A DNA stretch of 64,000 nt from Pinus tabuliformis (GCA_031772625.1 CM062820.1:89698988-89762987), one strand, 5' to 3'; counted from the first letter of the stretch, positions 33,316-45,596 are shown. A program made the numbers and translations. Notes: a model not told the origin generated them from the sequence alone.

Positions 33316-33572
33316 GAGTTGATGATTATTAAGCTAGGTTGTTACTGCGCAGTAAATGAAACCTCAGAAAATTAATTCAAGTGACTAACTGCCAGGTTGT
33401 TACTGCACAGTAAATGAAACCTTAGAAAATTAATTAAAGTGAGTTGATGATTATTAAGCCAGGTTGTTACTGCGCAGTAAATGAAACCTCAGAAAATTAA
33501 TTCAAGTGACTAATTGCCAGGTTGTTATTGCACAGTAAATGAAACCTCAGAAAATTAATTCAAGTGACTAAC
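33316..33572. repeat. Higher-order tandem repeat carrying a 14-bp palindrome
   Basis: Four units in two 125-bp pairs. Each unit has TTACTGCGCAGTAA or a one- or two-base variant at 33342-33355, 33400-33413, 33467-33480 and 33525-33538. The first and third are perfect palindromes. Flanking text (AATGAAACCTCAGAAAATTA) is conserved. Confidence 0.9.
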
Positions 33573-35607
33573 TGCCCATAACTTGCCTTTATGTTTTTGT
33601 CCTTCAATGAAAAAGTTAAATTGTGCTGAAGTTTCAAGATTTTTTTCTTTATATATTAATGTAACAACGTAAGTATTTTAAGAGTGAGAGAGAAGTAGCC
33701 AAGAGAAGTGTGAATTCTTTCACAGGTGATCGAAGGTCTGCAGACTAGAAGGAAGAATTACAGTGAGAAGTTTCATAGGCTTATATAGTTTGGTACAGCA
33801 CATAACCAGAGTGCAGTTACAATGCGTAAATGTTTTGTGGTTTACAGTGGTGAATAAGCTGAAGTCTCAGTTTTATCTTTGTAATATTTTTTGCCTCCTA
33901 TAAATATTAATACAATTATACTTTTGGCTTTAGTGTGCATCCCCTTTTTTACTCTGTTTTAAAGTATGTTGTTACTATGTTTTACTCAGTTGTTACTGTG
34001 TTCGTTGTTACTATGTGTTATCACAACACATAAATTTATTGGTTTTCTTCGCTGCCTAAAAAAAAACATAGTTGCCACCATAGCACCTTCTTCTCGGATT
34101 TTGCAGCGGCCATGGCTAAGATGGGGAACATCAAACCTCTTACAAGAACCAGTGGGGAGATCCACAAGAATTGCAAGAAGCCTAAGTAACTTACTAACCA
34201 GTGAAGTCTTAGTTGCAGGAAGCCTAACTAACTTACCAACAGGTGAAGTCATTGTTGTGTGCTCAATAGTATTATCAATTTCATCAATATTCCCGTCTAA
34301 TTTGTAGTAGAAGTATTTGATTGGTCTCCATGGATACCGGAGTCTAAGGTTACAATAATAAAACTTCATACTTTATTAGTGTTGAACATGAGTGGATCTG
34401 AAAGATATAGGCTATATATTTTATTTTGAAGGCCTTTCTCTTTTTAGCTGTAGAGCTCCCTATTGGACTGGACTAGTTTCGGACAGGAAGATCTCATTGG
34501 AAACTAGCCTTAAGAGACAAGCCCTACTAAGTCTGTACAGTAAGCCCCATTGGACTGGACTAGTACCCCCCTATGTGGATGGAATGCCTTAAGCCCCAGT
34601 GCCATAGAAGCAAGCCTTAAGAGAGAATATCTTAGTCCATGCACTTTGATCCGTGTGAATACCGTAAGCTGTATAGAAAGAGGTGGAGTGAATACCGTGT
34701 GCTGCTGTAAAGACATAACTACTCTATACAAGTCTCGGAGAGTAAGAGCTCTTCGGAGAGTCATATTTTTCTTGTTTGGAGAGTAAGAGTAATTAGTCCA
34801 CAAACAAACACCCCAATAACCTTTTCAGTTTGTCTAGGCTTTCTAATATGCATAACCCTTATTGGAATTAGATCACCTATCACAAATCAGCTTTCATCGG
34901 ATATGAAGTAAGATGAAAATCAGCTCTCATTGGAGTTAGAGTCAATATATAAATAGAATCCTTTCTTGTCGGAGCTTTAAAAGCATGTATCAAAATTATA
35001 TTTTATGTTTTTTTAATTTGAATTTACCATTACACATGTTATTAACTATTAAATTAAGATTATTCTAAATTAACAAATTTATAAGAATTGAAATGATGTC
35101 TAAATGTTAATTCGATAATTCTTTTTGGTTGAATACTTATAATTGATGGATTTGGTTTTTCTGAACAATACATTATTTGGTTGGTAGTTTTGATCAGTTT
35201 AAAGAATAGTAGTCTAACGAGGTCATAATTTTGTTAAAAAAATTAGTGAAAAATCCGACAAGATTTTGACAAAAATATAGTAGAATTTTTGGGAAATCAA
35301 GCTTTAAGATTTTAAGTGCCCTGAAATTTTTTATTTTTGATGGTATTGAATCGACTTAAACACTTTTTTAATTTTTCTTTGAACAAGGAAAATTGCAAAG
35401 TCATTTAAAGATATCGAAAATCCTATATTTCGATGAACAGAAATTGTAAAAGTTGTGTGCTAAAGCCAACCTTTTATATGTCCGGGGATACGTCACTGGA
35501 AAATTCAGCGAGAACAGTAAAATAAACATCTAGGTCATTACCAGAACTTAGTCCAGGTTGTTTTACACGGGCTTCGAGAATTGTTAAAATTTAGTCCACG
35601 TAGTAAT
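33573..35607. other. No gene seen; degraded repeat DNA
   Basis: AT-rich. Internal repeats include CATTGGACTGGACTAGT-like copies (about 34462 and 34549) and GTGAATACCGT (34656 and 34689). Short frames on both strands have no known domain. Confidence 0.4.
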
Positions 35608-35612
35608 CGCAA

Positions 35613-36713
35613 TGTTGAAATGTAATTCCAACTGCAGCACCAAAACTGTCATGGGATGCGATGCAATCGCTATTGTAAATCGTGTCCACGCCCTGTTGCC
35701 TTCGTTACGCCCTATGTTTTCTGCCGATTGCAATTCTGCGATGTGATCCGATCGCAAATCGCACCCATATGTTTGTGCTCCACTTTTCTCTTCCGCTGAC
35801 GCGACGTTGCGATGCGATCCAATCACAAATCACATATCGCACCTTCTTCAAATAGATCTCAGCCGTCCGACTGAATCAACGGTCGATGTACAGGCCTGCA
35901 CCATAGAACCATAAATTGCTTAACGTGAAGAGGAAGTTTTGTTGACCATCGTTTTTTTAGTAAAGTAATTAATGAAATTTACGATGGTTGGTAGAACGTA
36001 GGTAAAGTTTTTAATTTTGATGTTTTTTATTTTTCACGGGAGTATGGGATGTAAAAACATATATGCCCTGTTTTATGTTGTTGAATGGGTATGTAGTTTT
36101 CTGTTGTGTTGTTAAAATTTATGTTGTTGAATGGGTATGTAGTTTTCTGTTGTGTTGTTAAAAATGTAATGCGCAGCATCGTGAGCTCATATGAATGAAA
36201 CTTTTATGCACAGCAGTGGAGAGATTGAAATGTAATGTTTCTGTTTGTTGAAGAAAACGAAAGGGAGCACGCAGCAGCGTGAATATAATGTTTGTTGTTG
36301 TCCATTGAGAAATGTAAGTGAGGCGCAGCAGCGCGATAGCAAGAAAGAGAAGAAATTTTTTTACGCACAGCAGTGCAAGAGTAAAAAGAAGAAGAAGTGA
36401 AATGTTTTTCACACAGCAGTGGATGTAAGAAATATTTACACACAGCAGTGTAAATTTGTAAGCTGGGACAGAGTAATTTTTCTAGAAGAGACAGAGTAAA
36501 TCTTTTTTTGTGTGGAACTGAAGCGTTCCTATTGTAATCCCTCTGGAAGAGGAAGACCCTTTTGTAACAGGCAGTTTTATTAATGAATATAAGTTTCTCT
36601 GTGTATATGTAAAACTCTGTCTTCAGTAAACAAATTTTTAGTTTCCGCTGTGCTAAGAAACAGAGCATTTTTCTTCAGTTTATTTTGTTTGGAATTATCA
36701 GAAATTCCTGTCA
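35613..36713 (+). repeat. Element A 5' LTR
   Basis: TGTTGAAATG...CCTGTCA. The U3 part has three clusters of TGCGAT/GATCGCAAATCGCA-type inverted repeats. The downstream part carries stem-loop-like units, including CACGC-AGCA-GCGTG (36268-36281), GCGC-AGCA-GCGC (36323-36334), GCAC-AGCA-GTGC (36365-36376) and an 8-bp-arm hairpin at 36434-36455. Confidence 0.92.
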
Positions 36714-36725
36714 TGGTATCGGAGC
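36714..36725 (+). other. Element A primer-binding site
   Basis: TGGTATCGGAGC, one change from the iMet-tRNA complement, directly after the LTR. Confidence 0.88.
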
Positions 36726-36921
36726 CTGTCCAGGCTCTTTGAAGGTGTCAAAGAAGATGAAGGAAGATTTCTTGTTTCAGCAGCTTCTCCAGCAGAGTGA
36801 AGACTCAGTCAAAAAAAAAATCCAAGGTATTTCTCAAGTTAGTTTTTGTGTTACTGTTGAAGAAAGTCAGTTATTTTAGATACATAGTCAAGTATTTTGA
36901 AGCACAATTAAGAGTGCAAGA

Positions 36922-36978
36922 ATGGCTGGAGCCCGGTTCCTTCATTCAAAGCTTAACAGCTTGAAGGTCGACATTTAG
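36922..36978 (+). other. Short upstream ORF, relic of a B-type gag start
   Basis: AAGAGTGCAAGAATGGCTGG matches the B leader through its gag start codon almost exactly, but after four codons it diverges and stops (18 residues). The real A gag starts at 36986, seven bases further on. This marks a recombination joint, and as an upstream ORF it could lower gag translation. Confidence 0.6.
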
Positions 36979-36985
36979 AACACAA

Positions 36986-38722
36986 ATGGCGAGGTCAAGG
37001 AAGAAAGTCTCCAATCCTCCTAAGGATGTGTCTCCCTCTACTACTAAAATAGAAGACAATCAATTTGATGAGGCTCCAAGGCTCAATGGGAACTTTAATA
37101 TATGGGAAGCAAGAATGAGGACTTTCTTACAGTCTCAAGGGATTGAAATTTGGGAATCAGTGATTGATGATAGCAGGATGGATAGAGAATCCAAGGAGTA
37201 CAATGCAAAAAAGACAATCTTGAATGGGCTACCTAATTCTGTAAAGAAGAATCTAGGAAAACATTCATCAGCAAAAGATATATGGAACAAACTTCATGAC
37301 CTTCACTCAAAAGGAGCACTGACCATGACCATCAATCAAGAAGGAGATCCTGAACCCATCATAGAAGCTAAAAATGAGAATGATGACATCAAGGCTGAAG
37401 CAGACCTAGAAGATGAAAAGAATGAAAAGGACTTTGTAGAAGAACTCCTCGCTCAACTTATGACTACCATGGAAGAGATTAACAATTTGAAAAAGGAAAA
37501 TGAGGCACTTAAGAAGATAGCTCCAGTTGGTAACCAAGATCAAACAAGGAAGAAAGTTGACCTCATCAAGCTTCAAGTACAAGAAAGGGATGAAGAGCTT
37601 GCCAAACTTAAGAAGGAATTTCATCAAAGCAAAAGGAAGCATCATGAAGAAGTCATATCCATGACAAATCAATTGAATAAAACAAAGAAGCAGGAAAATA
37701 CCTTGTCAAGTCAACTTGAACAAAGGCACAAGAGCGTGAACAAACTTGAAGAAGAGATTGGTCAGTACAAGGTAGAGGTCTCCTCCCTTAAGTCTCAATT
37801 ACAAGAAGCCAGGAAACAGGCACAAGGAGCTGAGAAGAGAATGGAGAGCAGTCAAGCAAAGAATGAAGAAATCTTCAAAATGAAGTCAGATATCATCTCC
37901 CTTAAAATAGTAGCAACTGAAGCTACTCGTAACAAGGAAGAAATTGAGGAACAACTTGCAAAGAAGAATAATGAGTATGAAAGATTGGAAGAAGAGATTG
38001 CCCTCCTCAGAAAAAAGTTGAAGGGATGAACAAAATCTTGAAGAGCTCTCAAGCCTTGGATGACATGCTCAGTTATCACAGATGTCCATCTGATGAATTA
38101 GGACTCGGGTATGCAGGTGAACCCTCAAACAAGAATGAAAATTCTTTAAGCAAAAGAGATGTGAAGAAGCCAGAAAGAAATTGTGATGCTCCTAGTTCCA
38201 GCAAAGGCAAGGAGAAAAATCAAGGCTACAATAGAAGAAATCCTATTCCAAGAAGAAATCTTGCTCCAAGTAGAAAACTAGCTCCAAAAAGAAATGCAGA
38301 TGATATCAAAGAGGCAAGAGGCAATGGTTATCATCAAAGGATCTCAAAGCAGAAAGGCTTCATAAGTACATCAAGGAAACCTCCATCTCCCAGGTACCAA
38401 AGTTTATTTTTTGGTTATTGTTATTCTTCTTCAAACTTTGGTCATATGGCAAAAGACTGTAAAGCATCTCATAGAGATAGATGTTATAGTCTCCGACAAC
38501 CTCCAAGAAACAATTTTACAGGAAGAAATCATGAAATCTTATTCATGAACAATGTAGAATGATTCAAGTGTCATAAAATTGGTCATATGGCACGTGATTG
38601 TAACTTAACATGGGCTCTTACACAAGCTAGAACCATGCAAAAGAAGAAAGTTACACAAGTATGGAAAAGGAAGGAAATACAATTCGAAAGTCCCTTGAGC
38701 TCTTCAGCCAATCTAAGTTTTT
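36986..38722 (+). pseudogene. Coiled-coil gag with zinc knuckles, frameshifted
   Basis: Capsid-type protein. From the ATG at 36986 an N-terminal copia gag-like part (NGNFNIWEARMRTFLQSQGI) leads into a long coiled coil (about residues 150-347, rich in K, E, Q, L heptads). The frame breaks at 38026-38029 through a one-base loss. It continues in the next frame from 38026 (MNKILKSSQALDDML) to a first knuckle YCYSSSNFGHMAKDC (second Cys changed to Ser), a TGA near 38561, and a second knuckle FKCHKIGHMARDC. The homologous gag in element C is uninterrupted at the 38026 point. Compared with C there is an extra acidic block of about 45 residues (within residues 131-190). The ATGA overlap looks like coincidence. 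Confidence 0.85.
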
Positions 38723-38860
38723 TTGAGAAGACTCTGCCAAAAGGAGACGATGCATACAGTTAGGGGGAGCCTGTAATTCTTGATCATTATCGCTGAAGCT
38801 ATTAGTGAATGGGTTCTTATGAAATCCTTGCTGAACTATATTAATAGTCATTCTTTGATG
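38723..38860 (+). other. Noncoding joint between gag and RNase H
   Basis: Contains TTAGGGGGAGCCTGTAATTC, a PPT-like purine tract, and about 100 bases also found in element C (58240-58325, opposite strand). It therefore represents the 3' UTR of a gag-only parent. Confidence 0.6.
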
Positions 38861-39279
38861 AAGATCATGTTTCAGGAGCCATTTCATGGGCTTCTAAAAA
38901 ACAGCCTATTGTAGCATTGTCTACAGCAGAGGCAGAATATGTGGCAGCTACAGCAGCAGCATGTCAAGCAATTTGGATGAGAAGGATGTTAAGGAGCTTA
39001 TGCCAAGAGCAAGCAAAAGGAACTGTGATTTTTTGTGACAATAGCTCAGCTATTGCATTATCCAAGAATGTTGTGTTTCATAAGAGAATGAAACACATTG
39101 ACACAAAGTTTCATTACATCAGGGAATTGGTAAACAATGGAGAAATTGTTTTAGAACACTGCAGAACTCAGGAGCAGGTTGCAGATATTTTGACCAAACC
39201 ATTGGGGCAGAAAAGTTTTGAATTTTTGAGGAAATGTCTGGGTATGACTGATAACCCAGCAGTTGAAATTAAAGGGGAG
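38861..39279 (+). pseudogene. Copia RNase H C-terminal remnant and shared polypurine tract
   Basis: Encodes SGAISWASKKQPIVALSTAE followed by AEYVA, FCDNSSAIALSKN, HIDTKFHYIRELVNNGEIV and VADILTKPLGQKSF, the end of a copia RNase H. It is nearly identical to the end of element B but retains the correct frame through GQKSFEFLRKCLGM. It has no start of its own and lacks the first catalytic part. The polypurine tract AAAGGGGAG is at 39271-39279. Confidence 0.85.
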
Positions 39280-40286
39280 TGTTGAAATGTAATTCCAACT
39301 GCAGCGCCAAAACCGTCATGGGATGCGATGCGATCGCTATCGCAAATCGCGTCCACGCCCTGTTGCCTTTGTTACGCCCTGTGTTTTCTGTCGATTGCGA
39401 TTCTGCGATGCGATCCGATCGCAAATCACAAATCGCACCCATATGTTTGTGCTCCACTTTTCTCTTCCACCGACGCGACTTTGCGATGCGATCTGATCAC
39501 AAATCGCATATCGCACCTTCTTCAAACAGATCTTAGCCGTCCAATTGAATCAATGGTCGATGTATATGCCTGCACCATAGAACCATAAATTGCTTAACGT
39601 GAAGTGGAAGTTTTGTTGTATATGCCTGCACCATAGAACCATAAATTGCTTAACGTGAAGTGGAAGTTTTGTTGACCGCCATTTTTGTCAGTAAAGTAAT
39701 TAATGAAATTTATGATGGTTGGTAGAACGTTGAATGGGTATGTAGTTTTATGTTGTGTTGTTAAAAATGTAATGCGCAGCAGCTTGAGCTCATATGAATG
39801 AAAATTTTATGCACAGCAGTGCAGAGATTGAAATGTAATGTTTCTCTTTGTTGAAGAAAACGAAAGGGAGCATGCAACATTGTGAATATAATGTTTGTTG
39901 TTGTCCATTATGTAAGTGAGGCGCAGCAGCGCGATAGCAAGAAAGAGAAGAAATTTTTTTACGCACAGCAATGCAAGAGTAAAAAGAAGAAGTGAAATGT
40001 TTTTCACACAGCAGTGGATGTAAGAAATATTTACACACAGCAGTGTAAATTTGTAAGCTGGGACAGAGTAATTGTTCCAGAAGAGACAAAGTAAATTTTT
40101 TTTGTGTGGAACTAAAGCATTCCTGTTGTAATCCCTCTAAAAGAGGAAGACCCTTTTGTAACAGGCAGTTTTATTCATGAATATAAACTCTGTTCTCCAG
40201 AAACAATTTTTTTTGTTCCGATGTGCTAAGAAACAGAGCATTTTTCTTCAGTTTATTTTGTTTGGAATTATCAGAAATTATCGTCA
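39280..40286 (+). repeat. Element A 3' LTR
   Basis: TGTTGAAATG...TCGTCA. Compared with the 5' LTR it has a tandem duplication of about 57 bp (TATGCCTGCACCATAGAACC unit, about 39558-39675) and lacks about 100 bp present at 36010-36130. Confidence 0.92.
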
Positions 40287-42561
40287 CGCAAGACATTGAG
40301 AATCATTAGTAACGGTTGAGGATAAAAATGGGTAAGAAGTAGGAATTGATGGGATTAAGGATTAGCAATTTCTCTTAAAGGTGCAAAGATACATAAAAAG
40401 AATAGAAATTTTGGGAAGATTATTTTGTCAAAAATAAAGCCCATTGTTGAATGTATACGCTAGCACTTTCTTGGTTAGGTCTTCCCTCTTCTTCGTTTCC
40501 AAAAAAAATTGGAAAAAGTATAAACGCCTCCCTCTCCATTAAAATCCATTTATCCCAAGAAAAGGGAACCATACCATAACCACTTAACTGTTAGGGTCTC
40601 TCTTTAGAGTTTCCAACTACTTCTATCTAATTATCAAAATGTATATTTACATACATATATAAATATAATATATTCATAAATAATTTAAATAGTTTATTTT
40701 CTCTACAACAATTAATTTAAAATTATATATTAATTTAAATTTAAAAATATGATCAAATAAAGGTAATCACTATTAGGTCAATTTCAACTTAATTTATTTA
40801 ACAAAACATGTAAACCTATTACTAAATTTTTGGTTTAATCCATATTGAAGAGAGACTTAGTGATTATAATAGTAGCTAGCCTAACTCACATAAACAAGAC
40901 CACATTCCACTAATAACCCAATAATAATATTACACTTCCCGTTAAAAACTCACATCTGATCAATCATCATGGTGCTAGCGAATCCTCCTACAGTAGGAGT
41001 ACGTAAAAGCATGTTAATGTGTCTCATTATATGGCAAAAGCAAAAAAGTACTCAAATGAAATAGATAAAAAAAAATAATATAAAAATATCAATTAAATGA
41101 GTTGAGTTTCATACTTGTTAATTATAAAAAATAAATGCTAAATTTGTAACAAAGCTAACTCACAATAAGTTTTGGTAAAAGCTATAGTGAACCTATTTAA
41201 TGGGTTTAGAAAATATAAATAATGTTATAAAAAGTAAATACTAAATTTGCAAATAAGTCAACTGATAGTAAATATTGGTAAAAACTATGGTTAATCACTC
41301 ACAAAATATAAATACCTTTATGTAAAGTTAAATGAAATGCTAAAACTCTTTAAAAATATATATAAAAATAAAAGTAGAATTTCTAAACAAATAATTTTAT
41401 ATATTATATTTTGAATAATATAAAATAGGTTATTATAATCATAATTAAAAGTTTTATTATAAAAAATATAAAATATATTTTAAAATTTTTCAAAAGATAA
41501 TTTTAACATTTTGTTATATGTTATTTTCAAATTTCTATTAAAAAAAATTGATTTTATAAACTTGAAAGGGTAGTTTCTTGGGTTGCGGTTTTATATATAC
41601 AAAAATACAATCATTTTTACTATTATTTTAATAATAATTAAAAAATATGCTTACTTTTTATTTTTAAATTTGTTTAGCAATCTTTAGAATGTCTACAACA
41701 CATCTCTTAAAGAAATTGGAATTAAAAAACATAAATCAATAGAGAAATAGGGAGTTGCCTTTTTGTCACTACTTAAAAATTTATGTAAAATATTAATAAT
41801 ACCTTTTAAAGAAAATGAATAAATTAGATAAAAATTATATATTAAATTTTAGAAAAAATATGATATGAAATTGAATTTAAATTGACATGTTTTGTCTTCT
41901 TTTACCACCACCTAGTTTTTGATGATTTTGTAAATTTAAGAGTAAACATTCCAACTCCATTTATTTTTATAAAACTTCTTTGCCACAAAAGGGAAAAAGT
42001 GATACACATTAACATGCTTTTACAAGATTGTCCATCAAAATTCACATCCTTGTAGTTCCAAATCCTCTTGTTACAATATTGTTCCATTCTATCATTACAG
42101 GCCACTCAACCCAGCAATGCAACCCACTCCTACACGTTCTCCCACTTTGATTTTCTTCACATCATCACCAATCTCTGTTACAAATACCACCACTTCATCC
42201 CTGCATGCCACAAAAAAACTCGCATAACTGTTACAGAGAAACTTCACATATATTAGTGGTGATATCATATGATCTTAAAACAATATACATATGCACAACC
42301 AACGACCATTGGGTAATGAGAAATCCCATAGTCATTTCGAAGTTGATGCAAACATGTGTGGCATATTCCGCAGTAAATGACCCTGATCACCACATCTTCA
42401 GGTCCTGTGTTCCTGCCAAAGCCAAAGGATCAACTATTCATTTAAATTCAATGAAGTAAGTAAATAACTTGACATTTACCAAATTCTTTTTGGTGGAAAT
42501 TTTGTTTCAGAATATTGATATGAAAAGCTTCAACTCAAACTTTATCGTAAAAATTTGTTTC
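40287..42561. other. AT-rich intergenic DNA, no gene seen
   Basis: Long A/T-dominated stretch (40620-41890 especially). The only notable item is the piece at 40366-40460, which resembles 25240-25300 and 26109-26180 (AAAGGTGCAAAGATACAT; TATACGCT). Confidence 0.5.
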
Positions 42562-42860
42562 CTCAGATATTTTCACTCAAAAAAATTGAATTGGTTAACC
42601 TATTAACTCACTTCCAAATAGACTCTTGGAATTCATATACTACAGATGTCCTCCAGCTATATAAGTGAAATGACTGTGTTTTCTCAGATATTTCTACTGA
42701 AGAAATTGAATTCATTAACTTATTAACTCACCTTCAAATAGAATCTTGACATTCATAGACTGCAGATGTCCTCTAGCGATATAACTGAAATGATAGATTC
42801 TTGACATTCATAGACTGCAGATGTCCTCTAGCTATATAACTGAAATGACTGATTAATGAC
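42562..42860. repeat. Tandem repeat, 121-bp period, two and a half copies
   Basis: Copies start at 42562 and 42683, with a third partial copy from about 42798. Shared words: CTCAGATATTT, TATTAACTCAC, CAGATGTCCTC(C/T)AGC. Confidence 0.85.
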
Positions 42861-43880
42861 AGATTCAATGTTACTGAAATTAAATTGTATTCTTTTATAA
42901 TCAAGTAAACTTTCTTGAATCCTATTTTTTTATGGTAATGGTTCTTTCTGGCTCTTTCATACTATTTTTTGTTTTAACGAAGGTGGGATGTAAGAATATG
43001 GGGATGGGAGGAATCAGATCTTGGAAAATCTTCTCGACCTATTTCCGGTTAGAGGACATTACATATCTCCACTTATACCTCTTCATGTGAGGAATTCCAA
43101 TTATTTGACTGGTTTTTGCACGCCGCTTCTGAAAGCTCATTCATGTTTTACGCTCGCTTTATTCATTCATAGCAGTTGGTACCCCCCATTAGTAGATCAG
43201 AGAGCTCAAGGAATTCTTTGGGAAGAATAGCCGGATGAAAATGGTCTCTTTTATCTCTAGTTATACCCATACCCTATTGTAAAATCTATCTAAAGCAACC
43301 TTATTCACCGTGATCGATATAGATATCTACTAAATACTGTTAGTAAATAAAAAAATAACTGACATTCAAATGTAAGGTATCAATGAAGATTCGGCACCAA
43401 ACTAAGTTTCTCCATGGTCATGGCTTATTTTAACGTAAAATTGGAATAAATTAATATGGGGAAGACTATCCTAAATTAATAAATTTGGGGGAGGCCACAT
43501 CTCTAGATCCAATGGGTTTGAGTATTCTGAAGGCAATGCACAAAATCGAGTTTTTTTAATTTATGGAATCAAGATTTGGTGACGTGGTGACAACTGGGCT
43601 TCACAATTTCGATTATATTTTATCTTGAATTATGTTCCCAATGGTATCTGATAGAAATTGTGAATTATGTTGATAATGGCGTTTCATAGAAATTGTGACG
43701 CATAGGGTAAGTGACCAACAACAAATAGAAATCCTGGACCCTGACCCTACGGTGGCCACCTGATCCTATAACGTGGGGATAACCCTACCTTTGGAGATTC
43801 AAATCGATTCTAACCCGGGGCATGTTTTTTCATTTTAATAGGGATATTGCTTTTGGTGAAAGCAGCGGTTCTGGTGGGCG
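42861..43880. other. No gene identified
   Basis: An open frame at 43021-43230 (69 codons) is not recognised. The rest is noncoding. Confidence 0.4.
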
Positions 43881-44300
43881 CTCAGTTCATTGTGCTCTAG
43901 AGTATGACCACATTTCCATCTCAAGGGTTTTGGAAGTTCAGAGGATGGGTGATTAACCAAGCCAAGCCTTCGTGGCTTCAGGCAGATGATAACTTCCTCC
44001 TCATATTTTTCTCTCAAGAATGCAACCCTCATCTGACCCATGAACCACAAAAATATGGCAGCGAACATTCCAGGTTTGATGAATCATTACACCCACTCTC
44101 GCTGAGAATTATGTCCAAAATTTAAAATCCCGCACTCAGTTCATTGTGCTCTGGAGTATGACTGCGTTGCCATTTCAAGGGTTTTGGAATTTTGGAGGAA
44201 GGGTGGTTAGCCAAGAGAAGCCTTCGCAACTTCAGGTATATGACAACTTCCTCAGATTTTTCTCTCAAAAATGCAACCCTCAACCTTCCCATTTCCTTCA
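43881..44300. repeat. Diverged tandem duplication, 254-bp period
   Basis: CTCAGTTCATTGTGCTCT starts copies at 43881 and 44135; both continue with CAAGGGTTTTGGAA, GCCTTCG and TTTTTCTCTCAA. Minus-strand frames in both copies give similar peptides (NHPSSELPKPLRW and NHPSSKIPKPLKW). The conserved reading could mean an old coding unit, but I do not recognise it. Confidence 0.7.
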
Positions 44301-44393
44301 TTTTGTTGTTTTTTTTTAATCCCAATTCAAATTTGCACAGGACTCCTTGTGCTTGTATTAATACCGGCCTTCTTCAACACAAATTACTGCTAG

Positions 44394-44488
44394 ACTCACT
44401 GAAATGGAGAAGAACCTATCCAAGCTCTAATGGTGAAGAAAACTCTAAAATGGAGAAGAACCGATCCAAGAACCAATGGTGAAGAAAA
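44394..44488. repeat. Short tandem repeat, about 54 bp, two copies
   Basis: AAATGGAGAAGAACC(T/G)ATCCAAG and AATGGTGAAGAAAA repeated. Confidence 0.75.
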
Positions 44489-44518
44489 ATCTGCAGACCA
44501 ATAAAATAGTGAATATAA

Positions 44519-44845
<327 letters not shown>

Positions 44846-44862
44846 TCATTTGGCACAGTGGG

Positions 44863-45590
44863 ATGTAACCAGTCCAAATTACCCTTCCAAACCTCAGGAC
44901 TCTACTCGACTCTACTCCAGTCTGTAACTTCTCATAAATTAATCTAATTGGTGAAATTTTCACTGGTCCCAACCAACTCTAGAAATAATTCTGCAGTTCT
45001 CATGTATCCTTCTTCTTCACGTGGTTTCCCCCTTTTGGTGATTAACCCCCTCTTAGTCCCTCAGAAGTCATTTTTATCTCCAGGACTTTAGAAGAAACTC
45101 CAACTGTTTTCCCCAAACTTCTTTTATCTTATCTTGAAATTTTCATTCTGTTTTAACTCTTAACCATTTTCAGAATTACATAAAAAAAATTCATTATTAA
45201 TTATTGTAATTTTTTTTTCCCATTTCTTTCCATAATTATAGAAACAAAAATGAAATACTAACAACAATAACTTCAATTTTTACTCCCATATCCAAGGGTG
45301 TTACATTTATTAGAGGTAATAGAAGAAATGTATCATTCCAATGCATTATTCTACAAAATGTTGTTTTCTAATAAGTGTGTGTTGTAACCACTTAAGAGTT
45401 ATTATCATTTTAGTTGTAATTTGTTGCTATGTTTATTTATTGTGCTAATATATTATTATAAATATGGATTCTATGTGTCTTTGAAAAATGATTGGATCTG
45501 ATAAAATCTTTCTTAAAAAGGTTTTTCATATTTTTTTTTTTTTTTCAAATTTGGTGTCAAAGCTAGAGATCTAATATAATAGAGATTTGA
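44863..45590. other. No gene; possible LTR end with PBS-like site
   Basis: AT-rich. At about 45552, TTTGGTGTCAAAGCTAGAGA resembles a primer-binding site following an LTR-like stretch with TATAAATATGG (about 45459). Low confidence. Confidence 0.3.
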
Positions 45591-45596
45591 GAATAT

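Larger units (their letters stand above)
35613..40286 (+). mobile_element. Element A: chimeric non-autonomous copia-type element (gag plus RNase H tail)
   Basis: A complete 4.67-kb insertion with target duplication CGCAA (35608-35612 and 40287-40291). LTRs differ in length (1101 and 1007 bp) through internal duplications and deletions. Interior: PBS, B-like leader, coiled-coil gag with zinc knuckles, a short noncoding join, then a B-like RNase H end and the shared PPT. No protease, integrase or RT. It resembles TR-GAG elements, but with a foreign RNase H tail. Confidence 0.92.

Noticed and set aside
36434-36455. Rho-independent terminator
   Set aside because: The hairpin is in a plant LTR and belongs to a repeated family of hairpins; bacterial terminators do not apply.
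38026-38029. ATGA overlap between the two gag frames of element A as programmed recoding
   Set aside because: The homologous gag of element C reads straight through this point, so a one-base loss in A explains it.
43021-43230. 69-codon frame as a host gene
   Set aside because: Reads like protein, but I could not assign it to any family; no second exon or splice context seen.
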